The position numbers and the translations under genes are program-made. A model generated the notes under the pieces. It made no database searches. It saw nothing but the letters and a program-made list of their open reading frames with translations, and was not told where the DNA came from. A stretch of 64,000 bases of DNA from Rhodoblastus sp963748385. GTDB taxonomy: Bacteria; Pseudomonadota; Alphaproteobacteria; Rhizobiales; Beijerinckiaceae. This document shows, in pieces, positions 8,509 to 18,200 of the stretch (positions are counted from its first letter, which is position 1; each line of letters begins with the position of its first letter). The stretch spans positions 124,001-188,000 of the forward strand of contig CAVVIQ010000020.1 in the NCBI GenBank assembly GCA_963748385.1, given 5' to 3'.

Positions 8509-9232
8509 GCTGGTCATCGAATATGACGGGACCGGCTATGTCGGCTGGCAGCGTCAGGCCAACGGGCTTTCGGTTCAGGAAGTGATCGAGAGCGCGCTGG
8601 CGCGGCTCGATCCGTCGGCTGGGGGCTTGCGCGGCGCGGGGCGCACCGATGCAGGGGTCCATGCCTCCGGCCAGGTCGGCCATGTCGATCTGTCGCGCGA
8701 CTGGCGCCCCGACAAGTTGCGCGAGGCGCTCAACGCCCAGATGCGGCCGGCAAAGGTCGCGATTTTGCTGGTCGAACAAGCGGCGGAGGATTTCGACGCC
8801 CGCTTTTCCGCCACGGCGCGGCATTATCTCTATCGCATCGTCAATCGCCGCGCGCCTTTGACCTATGATTCAGACCGCGCCTGGCTGGTCAAGCGCAAGC
8901 TCGACGCCGAATCCATGCATGCGGCGGCGCAATGTCTGGTCGGGCGCCATGATTTCTCGACCTTTCGCGATTCCGAATGCCAGGCGGAAAATCCGCTGCG
9001 CACGCTCGACAAGCTCGACGTGGTCCGCAACGGCGAGGAGATTCATCTCTATGCCAGCGCGCGGGCTTTTCTCCATCGCCAGGTGCGCTCGATGGTCGGC
9101 TCGCTGGAGCATGTCGGCTCCGGCAAATGGCGCGCCGAAGATTTGCAGGCCGCGCTCGAAGCCCGCGACCGCGCCCGCTGCGGCCAGGTCGCGCCGGCGG
9201 CGGGACTTTATCTGATCGGCGTCGATTATTGA
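8495..9232 (+). CDS. truA: tRNA pseudouridine(38-40) synthase TruA
   Basis: This 245-residue protein starts MPRFKLVIEYDGTGYVGWQR and has the catalytic motif GAGRTDAGVHA, with Asp52 as the nucleophile. RQVRSMVGSL near the C-terminus is a further TruA signature. It converts U38-U40 of the tRNA anticodon stem to pseudouridine. It lies in the same frame as the upstream fmt with no stop between, but an independent start at the ATG 8495 fits the usual length. The def-fmt-truA order is common in Rhizobiales. Confidence 0.95.
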   Translation: MPRFKLVIEYDGTGYVGWQRQANGLSVQEVIESALARLDPSAGGLRGAGRTDAGVHASGQVGHVDLSRDWRPDKLREALNAQMRPAKVAILLVEQAAEDFDARFSATARHYLYRIVNRRAPLTYDSDRAWLVKRKLDAESMHAAAQCLVGRHDFSTFRDSECQAENPLRTLDKLDVVRNGEEIHLYASARAFLHRQVRSMVGSLEHVGSGKWRAEDLQAALEARDRARCGQVAPAAGLYLIGVDY

Positions 9233-9260
9233 CGCGAGGCCGAGGGCTTCGCGCGGGCGC

Positions 9261-9300
9261 AAAAAAATCCCGCGAGATCGCTCTCGCGGGATGGTTTTTT
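9261..9300. terminator. Bidirectional rho-independent terminator between truA and the porin
   Basis: An 11-bp perfect stem (atcccgcgaga at 9267-9277 with tctcgcgggat at 9282-9292) has a four-base loop. It is flanked by seven A on the left and six T on the right (after GG). Each strand therefore presents a stem followed by a U tract, and it can end both the truA transcript and the convergent porin transcript. Confidence 0.9.
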
Positions 9301-9321
9301 CTGTTTGTCGCTGGCCGACGA

Positions 9322-11127
9322 TCAGAAGGTGTAGCGGACGCCCGCCGACGGCGCGAAGTTGCTGGTGGCGATCGAGCCGGCGGCCAGACCGCCGTCATAC
9401 CCGCTGAACATGAAGCCGGCGTAAGCGTCGAACCGCTTGGTGAAGTGGTAGTCGACATAACCGGAGACCGCGTTCAGGTCGCCAGCGCAAGCTCCCGAGC
9501 GCGGCGCAGAACCGTTGTACGCCGTGTCGTAAAAGATCTTCTTCGCGGGCTTCCCGTAAAACTTCCCGGGGAACGTGTAATAGCCAAAATAGCTCCCAGG
9601 GGCGGAACAGGTCGCGGTGGCGGCGGGGACGTAGAAGCCCTTGGAGATGCTGGGGTAGGGGTCGCCGTAGCTGTTCTGGCTTTCATGGTAATAGGCCAGG
9701 GTGAAGTCGGTGTTGGAGTTATAGGCGTATTTCACGCCAGCCCATTCCGTTTGCAGGACCTTGTTACCATACAAATAGGCGGTGTTGCTCACGGTATAGG
9801 CGGGATAATCGCCCTGGCCGGTGTTAGCCCCAAAGCCCATCGGGTCACTGGGATCCGAAAAATGGTCATTGGCGTAGCCGGCATAGAATTTGAACTGGTT
9901 CCAGGTATATTTTGCGGCGACCAAGAAGCTGGTGATATCGGCGACCGTGCCGCTCAGACCCTGAGCGCCGTAGGTGGGCAGCACCGTGCCAGTGTAGGGC
10001 TCGGTGTAAGTGGTGCCAAAGTTGTAGGTGCCGTAGGTCAACGCCTGGTTGTAATGGCTGGCCACGCCGTCGAGCTCGAAGCCGGCATATTTGACGCCGG
10101 CGTTGACCTGATAGCCGGTGTTGTTCAGCGTACAGGGCAGAGGACCGGCGACGGTGCCGCCGCAGGTGTTCGTGAGAGGGGTGTCTTTGGCTGTGCCGAC
10201 GCCGGCGTTGCCTTCGGCGAACTTGTACATCGCGCCGAGATGGCCGGCGACTTCGCCGAGCGGGAGGTTGACGAGATATTTCAAGGTTTCGTCTTCGCGG
10301 CCGAGGTCGGTTTCGCCGAGGCCCGCGACCGGCGATCCCGAATAGCCGATGGGCGAGTAGTCGTAAGCGCCGCCGGCCGGATCGTAATTGGCGAGCAGAT
10401 CGTTGGAGAAGGTCTTATGGCGGCCGAAGGTCAGCTCGCCGAAGGTCTTTGAGGAGACGCCGACATAGAGCTGGTCGTTGAAGGCCTGGCCGCCGCGGGT
10501 GCCGTCGATGTTCATCGACTGCCACCCCAGCGGCACGCCGTTGTTGGCGACCTGGGAACCCGGCGCATTGGCGAGCTGGCCGGACTGCGGGTTGATGCCG
10601 GTCGAGGCGTAGAACACACCGGCGAGGCCGGGCATCAGCTCTTCCTGGCCTTTGACGCCGAGGGTGGTCTGCGACAGGCCACTCGGCGCCATGCTCCACA
10701 TCGCGTGATTGTAGAATTTCTGCATCAAAATGTCGCCGGCGTAGAAGCCGCCGCTGTTCGGCGCGCCATGCGTCGCATAGGAGAGGCCGGTGTCGAAAGT
10801 GCCGAACAGGGTGATGCCGCAGAAGGTCAGCGGGCCTTCCAAGGTCGGCAGGGCGCACTCGGCCGGACCGCCCTTGATGCTGGCCAGGTCAGCCATGAAG
10901 TTGCTGGGCGACGGGCGCGCGGCCGGCGCGCTGGCGAGTTGCGCCTGCGTCTTGGCTTCCTGCTTCTCGATCTTGCCGAGGCGCTTCTCGAGCGCCTCGT
11001 TCTGCTTCTTCAACGCCGCGGCCTCCGCCTTCAGCGCCTTCAGCTCGTCCGCCGAGTCCGCCTTCGCGACGCCAGCGGCCGAAACGATCGCCACAAGCGC
11101 GACCGCCGCCATCAGTTTGCTTTTCAT
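9322..11127 (-). CDS. Outer-membrane porin with N-terminal coiled coil
   Basis: This 601-residue protein has a signal peptide (about 1-23, cut after VAKA), then a charged heptad-like helix (about residues 25-65, ELKALKAEAAALKKQNEALE and following). The remainder is beta-rich with GITLFGTFD, GELTFGRHKTFSND and a terminal aromatic residue (VRYTF) typical of trimeric porins. The coiled coil probably spans the periplasm or aids trimerisation. Four cysteines occur in pairs in loop regions. The ATG at 11127 has GGAGA upstream. It resembles the porin at 22756 in GITLFG and in the late Q(T)xWxGVxY strand, but the other lacks the coiled coil. The transported solute is unknown. Confidence 0.88.
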   Translation of the reverse strand: MKSKLMAAVALVAIVSAAGVAKADSADELKALKAEAAALKKQNEALEKRLGKIEKQEAKTQAQLASAPAARPSPSNFMADLASIKGGPAECALPTLEGPLTFCGITLFGTFDTGLSYATHGAPNSGGFYAGDILMQKFYNHAMWSMAPSGLSQTTLGVKGQEELMPGLAGVFYASTGINPQSGQLANAPGSQVANNGVPLGWQSMNIDGTRGGQAFNDQLYVGVSSKTFGELTFGRHKTFSNDLLANYDPAGGAYDYSPIGYSGSPVAGLGETDLGREDETLKYLVNLPLGEVAGHLGAMYKFAEGNAGVGTAKDTPLTNTCGGTVAGPLPCTLNNTGYQVNAGVKYAGFELDGVASHYNQALTYGTYNFGTTYTEPYTGTVLPTYGAQGLSGTVADITSFLVAAKYTWNQFKFYAGYANDHFSDPSDPMGFGANTGQGDYPAYTVSNTAYLYGNKVLQTEWAGVKYAYNSNTDFTLAYYHESQNSYGDPYPSISKGFYVPAATATCSAPGSYFGYYTFPGKFYGKPAKKIFYDTAYNGSAPRSGACAGDLNAVSGYVDYHFTKRFDAYAGFMFSGYDGGLAAGSIATSNFAPSAGVRYTF

Positions 11128-11800
11128 GTCTTTCTCCGTCGTCCAAACCGCCGCGGCGCGGCGCGCCCCCAGAAGGTGCAAATCGATCCGCGGCCCCGCC
11201 GCGGCGAAACCTGATCACGAAAGCGTGAGCGCTCTGCGATGGACCATCGGATATCCGGGCGGCTGGTGCTTGGCAATCGACGCGTCGCTTGTTTGAACGG
11301 TTTTCGCCTCAAAATTGCCAAGTGTTGTTTTATCGCAATAGTTGAATGGGCAGCAGACGGCCTGAACAATCAAAAATTTGACGACATGATGACGATCTGA
11401 AGCGCCACTATCCGCATTATTCATGGAAATGTCACAAAGTCGTCTTCACAAAAGTTTCATAAAACTTGCTGCGCAGCCACGCCCTGCCTGCTGAACGCGC
11501 CTGACCGGCCCATTGTATGGTTCGAAGCGGGGACGCGCGACGCCCGAGAGCATGAGCGGAGAATTTCGTCCCGATCTCAGTTCGCACAGTTCGACCGAAA
11601 ACCGACCCTGACCGCAACAGTTGCACAACACGTTGTTATTAAAAACAATTTTACTCTTCGGCGCCCTTTACCCGCCGCCTGTCCCACCCATTTCGGAATA
11701 ATTGATCGCTCCTTCCGGCCAGGCCGCCGCGGGACCGTCGCCGCCGGAAGCCGAAGCCTCGTTGGGCCTACGGCCCGACGACGTCAAAGGAGGTGGGAAC
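11128..11800. other. 673-nt intergenic region, no gene recognised
   Basis: This gap is more AT-rich than its surroundings, especially 11280-11460 and 11620-11680. It should hold the promoter and leader of the porin on the minus strand and the promoter of the small secreted protein on the plus strand. Only short frames occur (for example 11432-11631), and none has a family motif or good ribosome-binding site. No convincing sigma-70 boxes could be fixed by eye. Confidence 0.5.
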
Positions 11801-12130
11801 ATGTCCAGTTTATCGAATTTCGCCAAGGCGCTTACGCTCATCGGACTCGCGACGTTCACCGCTGCTCCCGCGTCGGCCGCGGTGAGGATGGTCGACGGAC
11901 AGGCCTATTGGTCCGGCGATCCTGGGCCGATCGATCCCGGCGCCTATTGGACCTCGGGGCAACGTTATGCCGACCCGCACCATTACATGAGCTGGTACGG
12001 CAAGGATCCGCAGGATTACACGATGACCGTCTACGCGCCACACGCCGGCGCCAGCCGATGCGTGTGGCGGGCGCGTGTCATCAACACCTACTGGGAGTTC
12101 GCGCACCCCTATATCAGGGTTTGCCGCTGA
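11801..12130 (+). CDS. Small secreted protein, paralogue of the one at 62834
   Basis: This 109-residue protein has a signal peptide ending APASA (about residue 26). The mature part is rich in Tyr and Trp with a single Cys pair. The ATG at 11801 follows a strong AAAGGAGG site. It aligns along its length with the protein at 62834-63178: GQ-Y/SYW, PGPI, WTSGQ, MTV, PHAG, CVWRARV against CVFRRRV, and a C-terminal HPYIRVCR against HPILRICR. The two Cys are conserved and may form a disulphide in the periplasm. I do not recognise the family, and no function can be given. It is convergent with the cysteine-module gene that follows. Confidence 0.82.
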   Translation: MSSLSNFAKALTLIGLATFTAAPASAAVRMVDGQAYWSGDPGPIDPGAYWTSGQRYADPHHYMSWYGKDPQDYTMTVYAPHAGASRCVWRARVINTYWEFAHPYIRVCR

Positions 12131-12145
12131 ACGAATTGGGCGGGT

Positions 12146-12574
12146 TCACGCTTCGCGCGGTTTGACCGCCGGCGCGCCTTCGGAGCAGGAATCGCTCTGA
12201 TGCGTTGCGGACCAGAAGGCGCGCGGCCCCGGTTCGGAAACCGGCCGGGGCGCGTGGCGAACGCAAAGGCCCGCCTGCGCCCACCAGGAGCCCGGCTTGT
12301 CGCCGCGATCGACAGGCTGAAGGCCCAGTTCCGGCCGATGCCAATAGGCGCAGGCGCCACAGGCGACAGGCCGCGGATTGGTTTCAGCGGCTGTGAATTC
12401 GCCGCAGCCCTGCCGGCCATGCGTCGTCGGCCAATGCGCGATCACGTCCGACATGGCGCCGGGGCTCGGCGCATTGCGAAAACAGGCGCCTTCGACAGGA
12501 GGTCGGGTCATTTTCCAGAAAGCGCACTGGTCGCAGCGGCCCTTGGCGGTCCAATTCCCCTCGGTCACCGTCAT
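12146..12574 (-). CDS. Small protein with a duplicated four-cysteine module
   Basis: This 142-residue protein has no signal peptide and two copies of the same module. Copy 1 has Cys14, Cys17, Cys31 and Cys57. Copy 2 has Cys72, Cys75, Cys104 and Cys130. In both, CxxCAxW is followed by C(F/V)R(N/H)AP, then W-x-T-H, and the last Cys falls 26 residues after the third. Two zinc or iron sites are a reasonable inference. Its ATG overlaps the stop of the efflux channel gene by four bases, so it is probably the last gene of the efflux operon. I do not recognise a named family. Confidence 0.8.
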   Translation of the reverse strand: MTVTEGNWTAKGRCDQCAFWKMTRPPVEGACFRNAPSPGAMSDVIAHWPTTHGRQGCGEFTAAETNPRPVACGACAYWHRPELGLQPVDRGDKPGSWWAQAGLCVRHAPRPVSEPGPRAFWSATHQSDSCSEGAPAVKPREA

Positions 12575-14097
12575 CGCCCTCCTGGTTCGGCGGCTTTCGC
12601 CGGCTGTGCTTGCGCGACCGGATCCTCGCCTTGCGGTCCGAGCAGCGCCACCGGCAGCGGAAATGGCGCTTCGGCCGGCGGCGCCTGACCGGTCCAGCCG
12701 CCGCCAAACGCTAGCATCAATTCCACATGCTGTTCCAGCAGCTGCGTGCGCGCGGCGATGTCGGCGCGCTCCGCGTCGAGCGCGGCCGATTGCTGGGTGA
12801 CGACGTCAAGCGACGATGCCGCGCCGTCCTCGTAAAGGCTCATCGACATGTCGAGGGCCCTTTGCGCCGCATGCGCCGCGGTCGAGAGCGCCGCGCTTTC
12901 AATGCGCAGCCATTTGATGGAGGACAGAGCATCCTCGACCTCCTGGTAGGCGTCGAGAACCGAGCCCTTATATTCGGCTGCGGCCTCGGAAAATTGCGCC
13001 CGCGCCGCATCGAGCGTGGCCTGTCTCTGGCCGCCGTCGAAAATCGGCATCGTCAGCGCCGGTCCGTAATTCCACAAGGAATTATGCAAATTCAGGAGAT
13101 CGAGATTGGTCGATTGGGTGCCGCCCCCCATGAGGATGTAAAAGCGCGGGAAAAAATCAGCCTTGGCTGCGCCGATCTGTTCGCTCGCCGCATAAAGCAG
13201 CCGCTCTTTCGCGGCGACGTCCGGACGGCGCAACAGCAGGCTCGCCGGCGCCATGCGCGGCAGGCGCGGCGTCGCCGGCTGAGCAGCCGAGGGCGCGATC
13301 CGGAACAGCGAGGCGTTCTGGCCGCTGAGCGTCGCAAGCGTGTTTTCAAGCACCACGCGCCCCTCGGCGATTTGAGCGGCGGTCGCTTTGGCGTTGGCGA
13401 ACTGCACCTTGGCGCGCTCCACGTCGATCGGCGGAGCGATATTGTCCTTCAGGCGCTTCGTCGTGAGGTTCAGCGCCGATTGATATAGCCGGATCGTCCG
13501 CGCCAGTAAGGCGGCCTGGGCGTCGGCGCCGCGCAAGGCGATATAGGTCCGCGCCATGGTGGCGTGGAGCGCCAGCCGGGTCGCGGCCAGGAGATCGTCA
13601 TTGGCCTGGGCGCCCGCCTTGGCGGAGGCGACCAAATCGCGCACGCGGCCCCAGACGTCCAGCTCCCACGTCAGCTGGCCGAACAATTGGTTCGAACCGT
13701 AAAAGGTTGGCTGATTCTTCGAGCGGAGCGGACGGTTCTGTGATTGTTTGTTGTCGCTCAGCTCCGGCAGGCCGACGATCGTCGGGAAAAACGACGAATT
13801 GGCGAGATCGAGAAAAGCCTTGGCCCGCTCATAGCGCGCCAGAGCGGCGGCATAATCGGGGTTGTCGGTTTCAATCAGCGCCTCAAGCCGGTCGAGGTCG
13901 CGGTCATGAAAATTCCGCCACCAGTCTTCGGTCAGTGGGGCCTGCAGCCCGGAGGGCGCGCTGGCCTTGAACTTTTCGGGCGCGGCGACTTGCGGCGCCG
14001 ACGAATAAGGAGGCGCGAGGTCGCAACCGCCAAGCACGACGACGAGCGCGCAAAGTGCGGCTCTCAATGCGAGCGGATGAGCAAATCGTCGTTTCAT
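12571..14097 (-). CDS. RND efflux outer-membrane channel lipoprotein (OprM/NodT type)
   Basis: This 508-residue protein starts MKRRFAHPLAL and has a lipoprotein signal with lipobox LGGC, so acylation is expected at about Cys25. Two outer-membrane efflux protein repeats follow: WELDVWGRVRDLVASAKAG in the first and TMPIFDGGQRQATLDAARAQ in the second. It would form the TolC-like exit duct for the adaptor and pump encoded just upstream. The ATG at 14097 overlaps the adaptor stop by four bases; the frame further upstream is a shadow of the adaptor gene. The tail after about residue 475 is Pro/Ala-rich. Confidence 0.95.
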   Translation of the reverse strand: MKRRFAHPLALRAALCALVVVLGGCDLAPPYSSAPQVAAPEKFKASAPSGLQAPLTEDWWRNFHDRDLDRLEALIETDNPDYAAALARYERAKAFLDLANSSFFPTIVGLPELSDNKQSQNRPLRSKNQPTFYGSNQLFGQLTWELDVWGRVRDLVASAKAGAQANDDLLAATRLALHATMARTYIALRGADAQAALLARTIRLYQSALNLTTKRLKDNIAPPIDVERAKVQFANAKATAAQIAEGRVVLENTLATLSGQNASLFRIAPSAAQPATPRLPRMAPASLLLRRPDVAAKERLLYAASEQIGAAKADFFPRFYILMGGGTQSTNLDLLNLHNSLWNYGPALTMPIFDGGQRQATLDAARAQFSEAAAEYKGSVLDAYQEVEDALSSIKWLRIESAALSTAAHAAQRALDMSMSLYEDGAASSLDVVTQQSAALDAERADIAARTQLLEQHVELMLAFGGGWTGQAPPAEAPFPLPVALLGPQGEDPVAQAQPAKAAEPGGR

Positions 14098-15281
14098 TCC
14101 TTGGAGTCCGCCGCCGCGCTCGGGGACGAAATACGGACTTGATCGCCATCGGCCAAAGTTTCCGGGGGATTGTTCACGATGCGGTCGTGGGGGTCCAGTC
14201 CGGAGGCGATTACGATTTCCGAGCCAAGGTCTTTGGCGATGACGACATCCTTGAACCTGATTCGGCTCTCGCTGTCGACCGTGGCGACGCGGGTGTTGTC
14301 CTTGCCGACCGAAAGCGCGCTCGACGGAATGCGCAATTGATGAGGATTGATAGGCAATTCGAAATGCGCGTTTGCATAGGAGCCGGGGAACAAGGCGCCG
14401 TCGGGATTGGGCGCGTCGACTTCGACCAGAAGGCTGCCGGTGGTCGCGCCAATGGCGTTGGAGGTCGTGGCGATTTCGCCATGGAACTCCCGATCTTTCC
14501 ATTGCGGGGTCGTGAAAACCACCTTCATGCCCTTGGTCATGCTCCCGGAATAAACCTGGGGAACCTCGACATAGAGGCGCACGGCGTGAATGTCCGCAAC
14601 TTTGAACATCGGCTTTTCGTTGCGCCCGGGCGCGACATAGGAGCCGATGTCAATATTGCGGGCGATAACGACGCCATCGAAGGGCGCGATGAGCTGGGCG
14701 AATGCTTTCTGCGCCCTGAGCCGCTCAAGACTGGCCTTCGCCGCCCCGAGATCGGCCTGCTTGGCCTGTTGATCGGCCGCTTTTTCGTCCGCGGACTGTT
14801 TGGACACCGCCGAGGACTGCCGCAGCGCGGCCCAGCGATCCGCCGTCAACTTGGCGAAATCAAGAGCAGCTTCGGCGCGGTTCACTTCTTCCGCCGCCTT
14901 GGCGATTCGGTCGTCGAGTTCGGGCGTATCGACGGTCGCGAGCAGATCGCCCTTCTTGACGACCGCGCCGATGTCGGTCTTCCAGCTTTGGATATAGCCG
15001 GACACCTGGGAGAAGATCGAAGCCTCGTACCAAGCGGAAATCGTTCCGGGGAGCGAGAGAATCTCCGGCTTCGTGCTTAAGGTCGGCTCGACCACGCTCA
15101 CATTCTGGATCGCGCGCCCGCGTGTCCAAGTCGCGAGTTGCTTTTCCGCCTGCCAGCGCTGGATGAACGAATAAGCCAGAAAAACGGCGATGAACGCGAC
15201 GGCGCCGCGAAGCAGCCACTGGCCAATGCTTCGGCCCCGCGCGGGAGCGGCGCGGGCCTCGGAGGCAAATTCACGGTTCAT
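14094..15281 (-). CDS. RND efflux periplasmic adaptor (membrane fusion protein)
   Basis: This 395-residue protein has one N-terminal membrane anchor (about residues 20-40). A barrel-sandwich hybrid domain follows, begun by SLPGTISAWYEASIFSQVSG and closed by APFDGVVIARNIDIGSYVAPG. Between them is a long helical hairpin rich in Ala, Glu and Gln (about 110-180). It links the inner-membrane pump to the outer-membrane channel. The ATG at 15281 overlaps the pump stop by 11 nt. The gene order pump-adaptor-channel differs from the common adaptor-pump-channel order. Confidence 0.93.
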   Translation of the reverse strand: MNREFASEARAAPARGRSIGQWLLRGAVAFIAVFLAYSFIQRWQAEKQLATWTRGRAIQNVSVVEPTLSTKPEILSLPGTISAWYEASIFSQVSGYIQSWKTDIGAVVKKGDLLATVDTPELDDRIAKAAEEVNRAEAALDFAKLTADRWAALRQSSAVSKQSADEKAADQQAKQADLGAAKASLERLRAQKAFAQLIAPFDGVVIARNIDIGSYVAPGRNEKPMFKVADIHAVRLYVEVPQVYSGSMTKGMKVVFTTPQWKDREFHGEIATTSNAIGATTGSLLVEVDAPNPDGALFPGSYANAHFELPINPHQLRIPSSALSVGKDNTRVATVDSESRIRFKDVVIAKDLGSEIVIASGLDPHDRIVNNPPETLADGDQVRISSPSAAADSKE

Positions 15282-18200
15282 GGTGCGCCTCGACGGAAGA
15301 CTTCGTTTTGCGCGAATGCGCGATGCCAAATACCACGGGAACGAAGATCAGAGTAGCTACGGTTGCGAAAATGAGGCCGCCGATCACCGCGCGGCCGAGC
15401 GGCGCGTTCTGCTCGGCGCTCAGCGCCATCGGCGCCATGCCGATGATCATCGCCAGCGCCGTCATCAGCACCGGGCGGAAACGCCCGACGCCGGCGTTCA
15501 ACGCCGCAGCAAAGGGCTCAAGCCCCTCTGAGAGCTGTTCGCGGGCAAAACTCACCACCAGGATCGAATTGGCCGTCGCCACGCCCATGGTCATGATCGC
15601 GCCGGTCAGCGCCGGGACGGAAAGGGTGGTGTGGGTCGCGAACAGCATCCAAGCCACGCCCGCCAGCGCCGCCGGCAGCGCCGAAACGATCACGAACGGA
15701 TCGGTCCAGGATTGGAAATTGACCACGATCAACAGATAAATGAGGACGATCGCGAAGGCGAGCCCGGCATAGAGCTGAGAATAAGCCGAGTTCATCGTTT
15801 CCGCCTGGCCGCGCAACACGACCCGCGTCCCGCGCGGCGCGTCGGCGCGCGCTTCATCAACGACGCGCTCTACATCGGCGGCGACCGCGCCGAGGTCGCG
15901 CCCCGAATTGGTCGCGTAAATGTCGATCACGGGCTGAACCGAATAATGGGAGACCACCGCGTCGCTCACGCCGCGAGTGATCGTCGCTACGGCGCCGAGA
16001 AGCTGCGACGATTTTCCGGTCGAGGCTGGAACGCGCGCGAGATCGCTGAGCGAGGTCATCCAATATTGCGGCGTCTGGGTCACGACTGGATGGGAGACGC
16101 CGTTCCTGCGGTCCAGCCAGAACAGGGGCTGAGTCTGGATCGAACCGGCAAGCGTGATCTGCAGGGAATGGGTGATGTCTTCCTCGGTCAGTCCAAGTCT
16201 GTTCGCGAGGACCCGATCGACGTCGACATTGATGGTCGGCTGGTCGGCCGGCTGCTGAATGCGCGCATCCGCAATTCCGGTGATGAACAGAAGCTTTTTC
16301 AGAATTTTGCCGGCGAGGGCGCGATTGCCCGCCTCATCCTTGCCGACCACCTGGACGTCGATGGGCGCGGGCAGGCCGAAATTGAGAATTTGCGTGACGA
16401 TGTCGGCGGGAAGGAACGAGAAGGCGACCCCCGGAAACAGGATGGGCAGCTTTTCACGCAAGGTTTTGATGAGTTCCTCGGTCTTCTTCTCCCGCCCCTT
16501 CTGAAGCGTGATCAGAATATCGCCATCCTGGGAGCCGATCGTGCCGGAATTGCTGTAGGCGAGATTGGTGCCGCTGATCGGCAAGCCAATATTGTCGACC
16601 ATCGAGGCGACAGCCTTCGCTCCCGCGGTGTCGCGAATTGTGTCTTCGATGCGGGTGAACAATTTTCCGGTTTCTTCGATCCGCAATCCTGTCGGACCGC
16701 GGACATGAAGCCGAATCTGCACCGTCTCGACATCAGGGAAGAAGTTCTGGCCGAGGAACGGAACAAGGACGAGCGAGGCCAGGGCGAATGTCAGGAAACC
16801 GGACACGAAAACAAGCCGCGAACGCATGGCGGCGGAGAGAATGCGAGAATAGCCCTGACGCGTAGCCTCGAAGTAGCGCTCGAAACCATGCTGGAAACGC
16901 CCGAAAATCGTGCGCGGCTCCGCGTCCGGATCGTGCGCGTGTCCCGCCAGAAGATAGTTCGCCATGGTCGGCACCAAAGTGCGCGACAGCAGATACGAGC
17001 CCATCAGCGCGAAAACGACCGCCTTGGCCATCGGTCGGAACAAATAGCCGGAAACGCCGCCGAGACTGAACATCGGCACGAAGACGATGGAGATGCAGAG
17101 CAGCGAAACCGTGGCCGGAATCACGATCTGACGGGCGCCGTCCATGATCGCCGCTTCGATCTCCTTCTTCTGTTCGAGCTGGTAATTGATGTTCTCGATC
17201 GTCACCGTGGCGTCGTCGACCAGAATGCCGACCGCCAGGGCAAGGCCGCCCATAGTCATGACATTGATGTTCTCGCCGGTCGCCGCAAGCAGGGCGACCG
17301 AAGTCAGAATGGCGAGCGGGATGGAAATGATGATGATGACGGTCGAGCGCCAGCTTCCCAGAAACACCAGGATCATCAGGCCGGTCAGCCCCGCCGCCAG
17401 CACGCCTTCGCGCATCACCGAACGGACCGCGTCCTCGACGAAGGGCGCCTGATCGCCGACGGCGAGCAGCCGAACCGAATCCGGCAGGAGGTCGTGCAGC
17501 CGCGGCATAATATCCTTGACGCCGTTGATGACGTCGAGCGTCGAAGCCGATCCCGCCTTGAGAACGGTCATCAGCACGGCGTTCGAACCGTCGACGCGCA
17601 CCAAGTTTATTTGCGGCGGAGAACTGTCGTGAGCGTAAGCGACGTCGCCGATGCGCACAGTCGCGCCATTGACGGTCTTGATCGGCAGGATGTTCATGGC
17701 CTCGACCGTATCGGGCGAGTCGTTCAAATGGATAACATATTCCTTGTCGCCGATTTTTTGCGTTCCGACCGGCGTGATCTGGTCCTGCCGCCCGATCGCC
17801 CGGACAACGTCGTCGGCCGAGAGGCCGTAAGAATGCAATTTCTCGGGATCGATATCGATCTGCACCTGACGGCGCTCACCGCCATAAGGCGAGGGAACCG
17901 CGGCACCCTCGACGGTCGCCAGCTGCGGCCGGATGAAATTTTGCGCGCTGTCGAAAATTTTCGCCTGAGACACCTTGTCGCTCGACAGGGCCAGCTGGAT
18001 GACCGGCACGCTGGAGGCGTTGAAAACCAGGACATAGGGCGGCGTGAGCCCCGGCGGCATATGTTTCAGCTCGGTCTGCGAAACGGCCGTGATCTGGGCG
18101 AGAGCGACAGCGAGATTGACATTCGGCTGGAAGAAAATTTTCACCACGCCGTAATTGGCCATGGACTGCGACTCGACATGCTCGATGTCGTCCACTTCGG

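Noticed and set aside
7559..9232. A genuine bifunctional Fmt-TruA fusion enzyme
   Set aside because: A normal Fmt ending and stop codon are present one frame away and only one T is missing, so an indel explains the fusion more simply.
8977..10452. A 491-codon plus-strand frame across the end of truA and the porin
   Set aside because: It crosses the bidirectional terminator and is antisense to the porin; no motif was found.
11432..11631. Possible small genes in the porin upstream region
   Set aside because: The frames overlap each other, lack ribosome-binding sites and family features, and fit chance frames in non-coding DNA.
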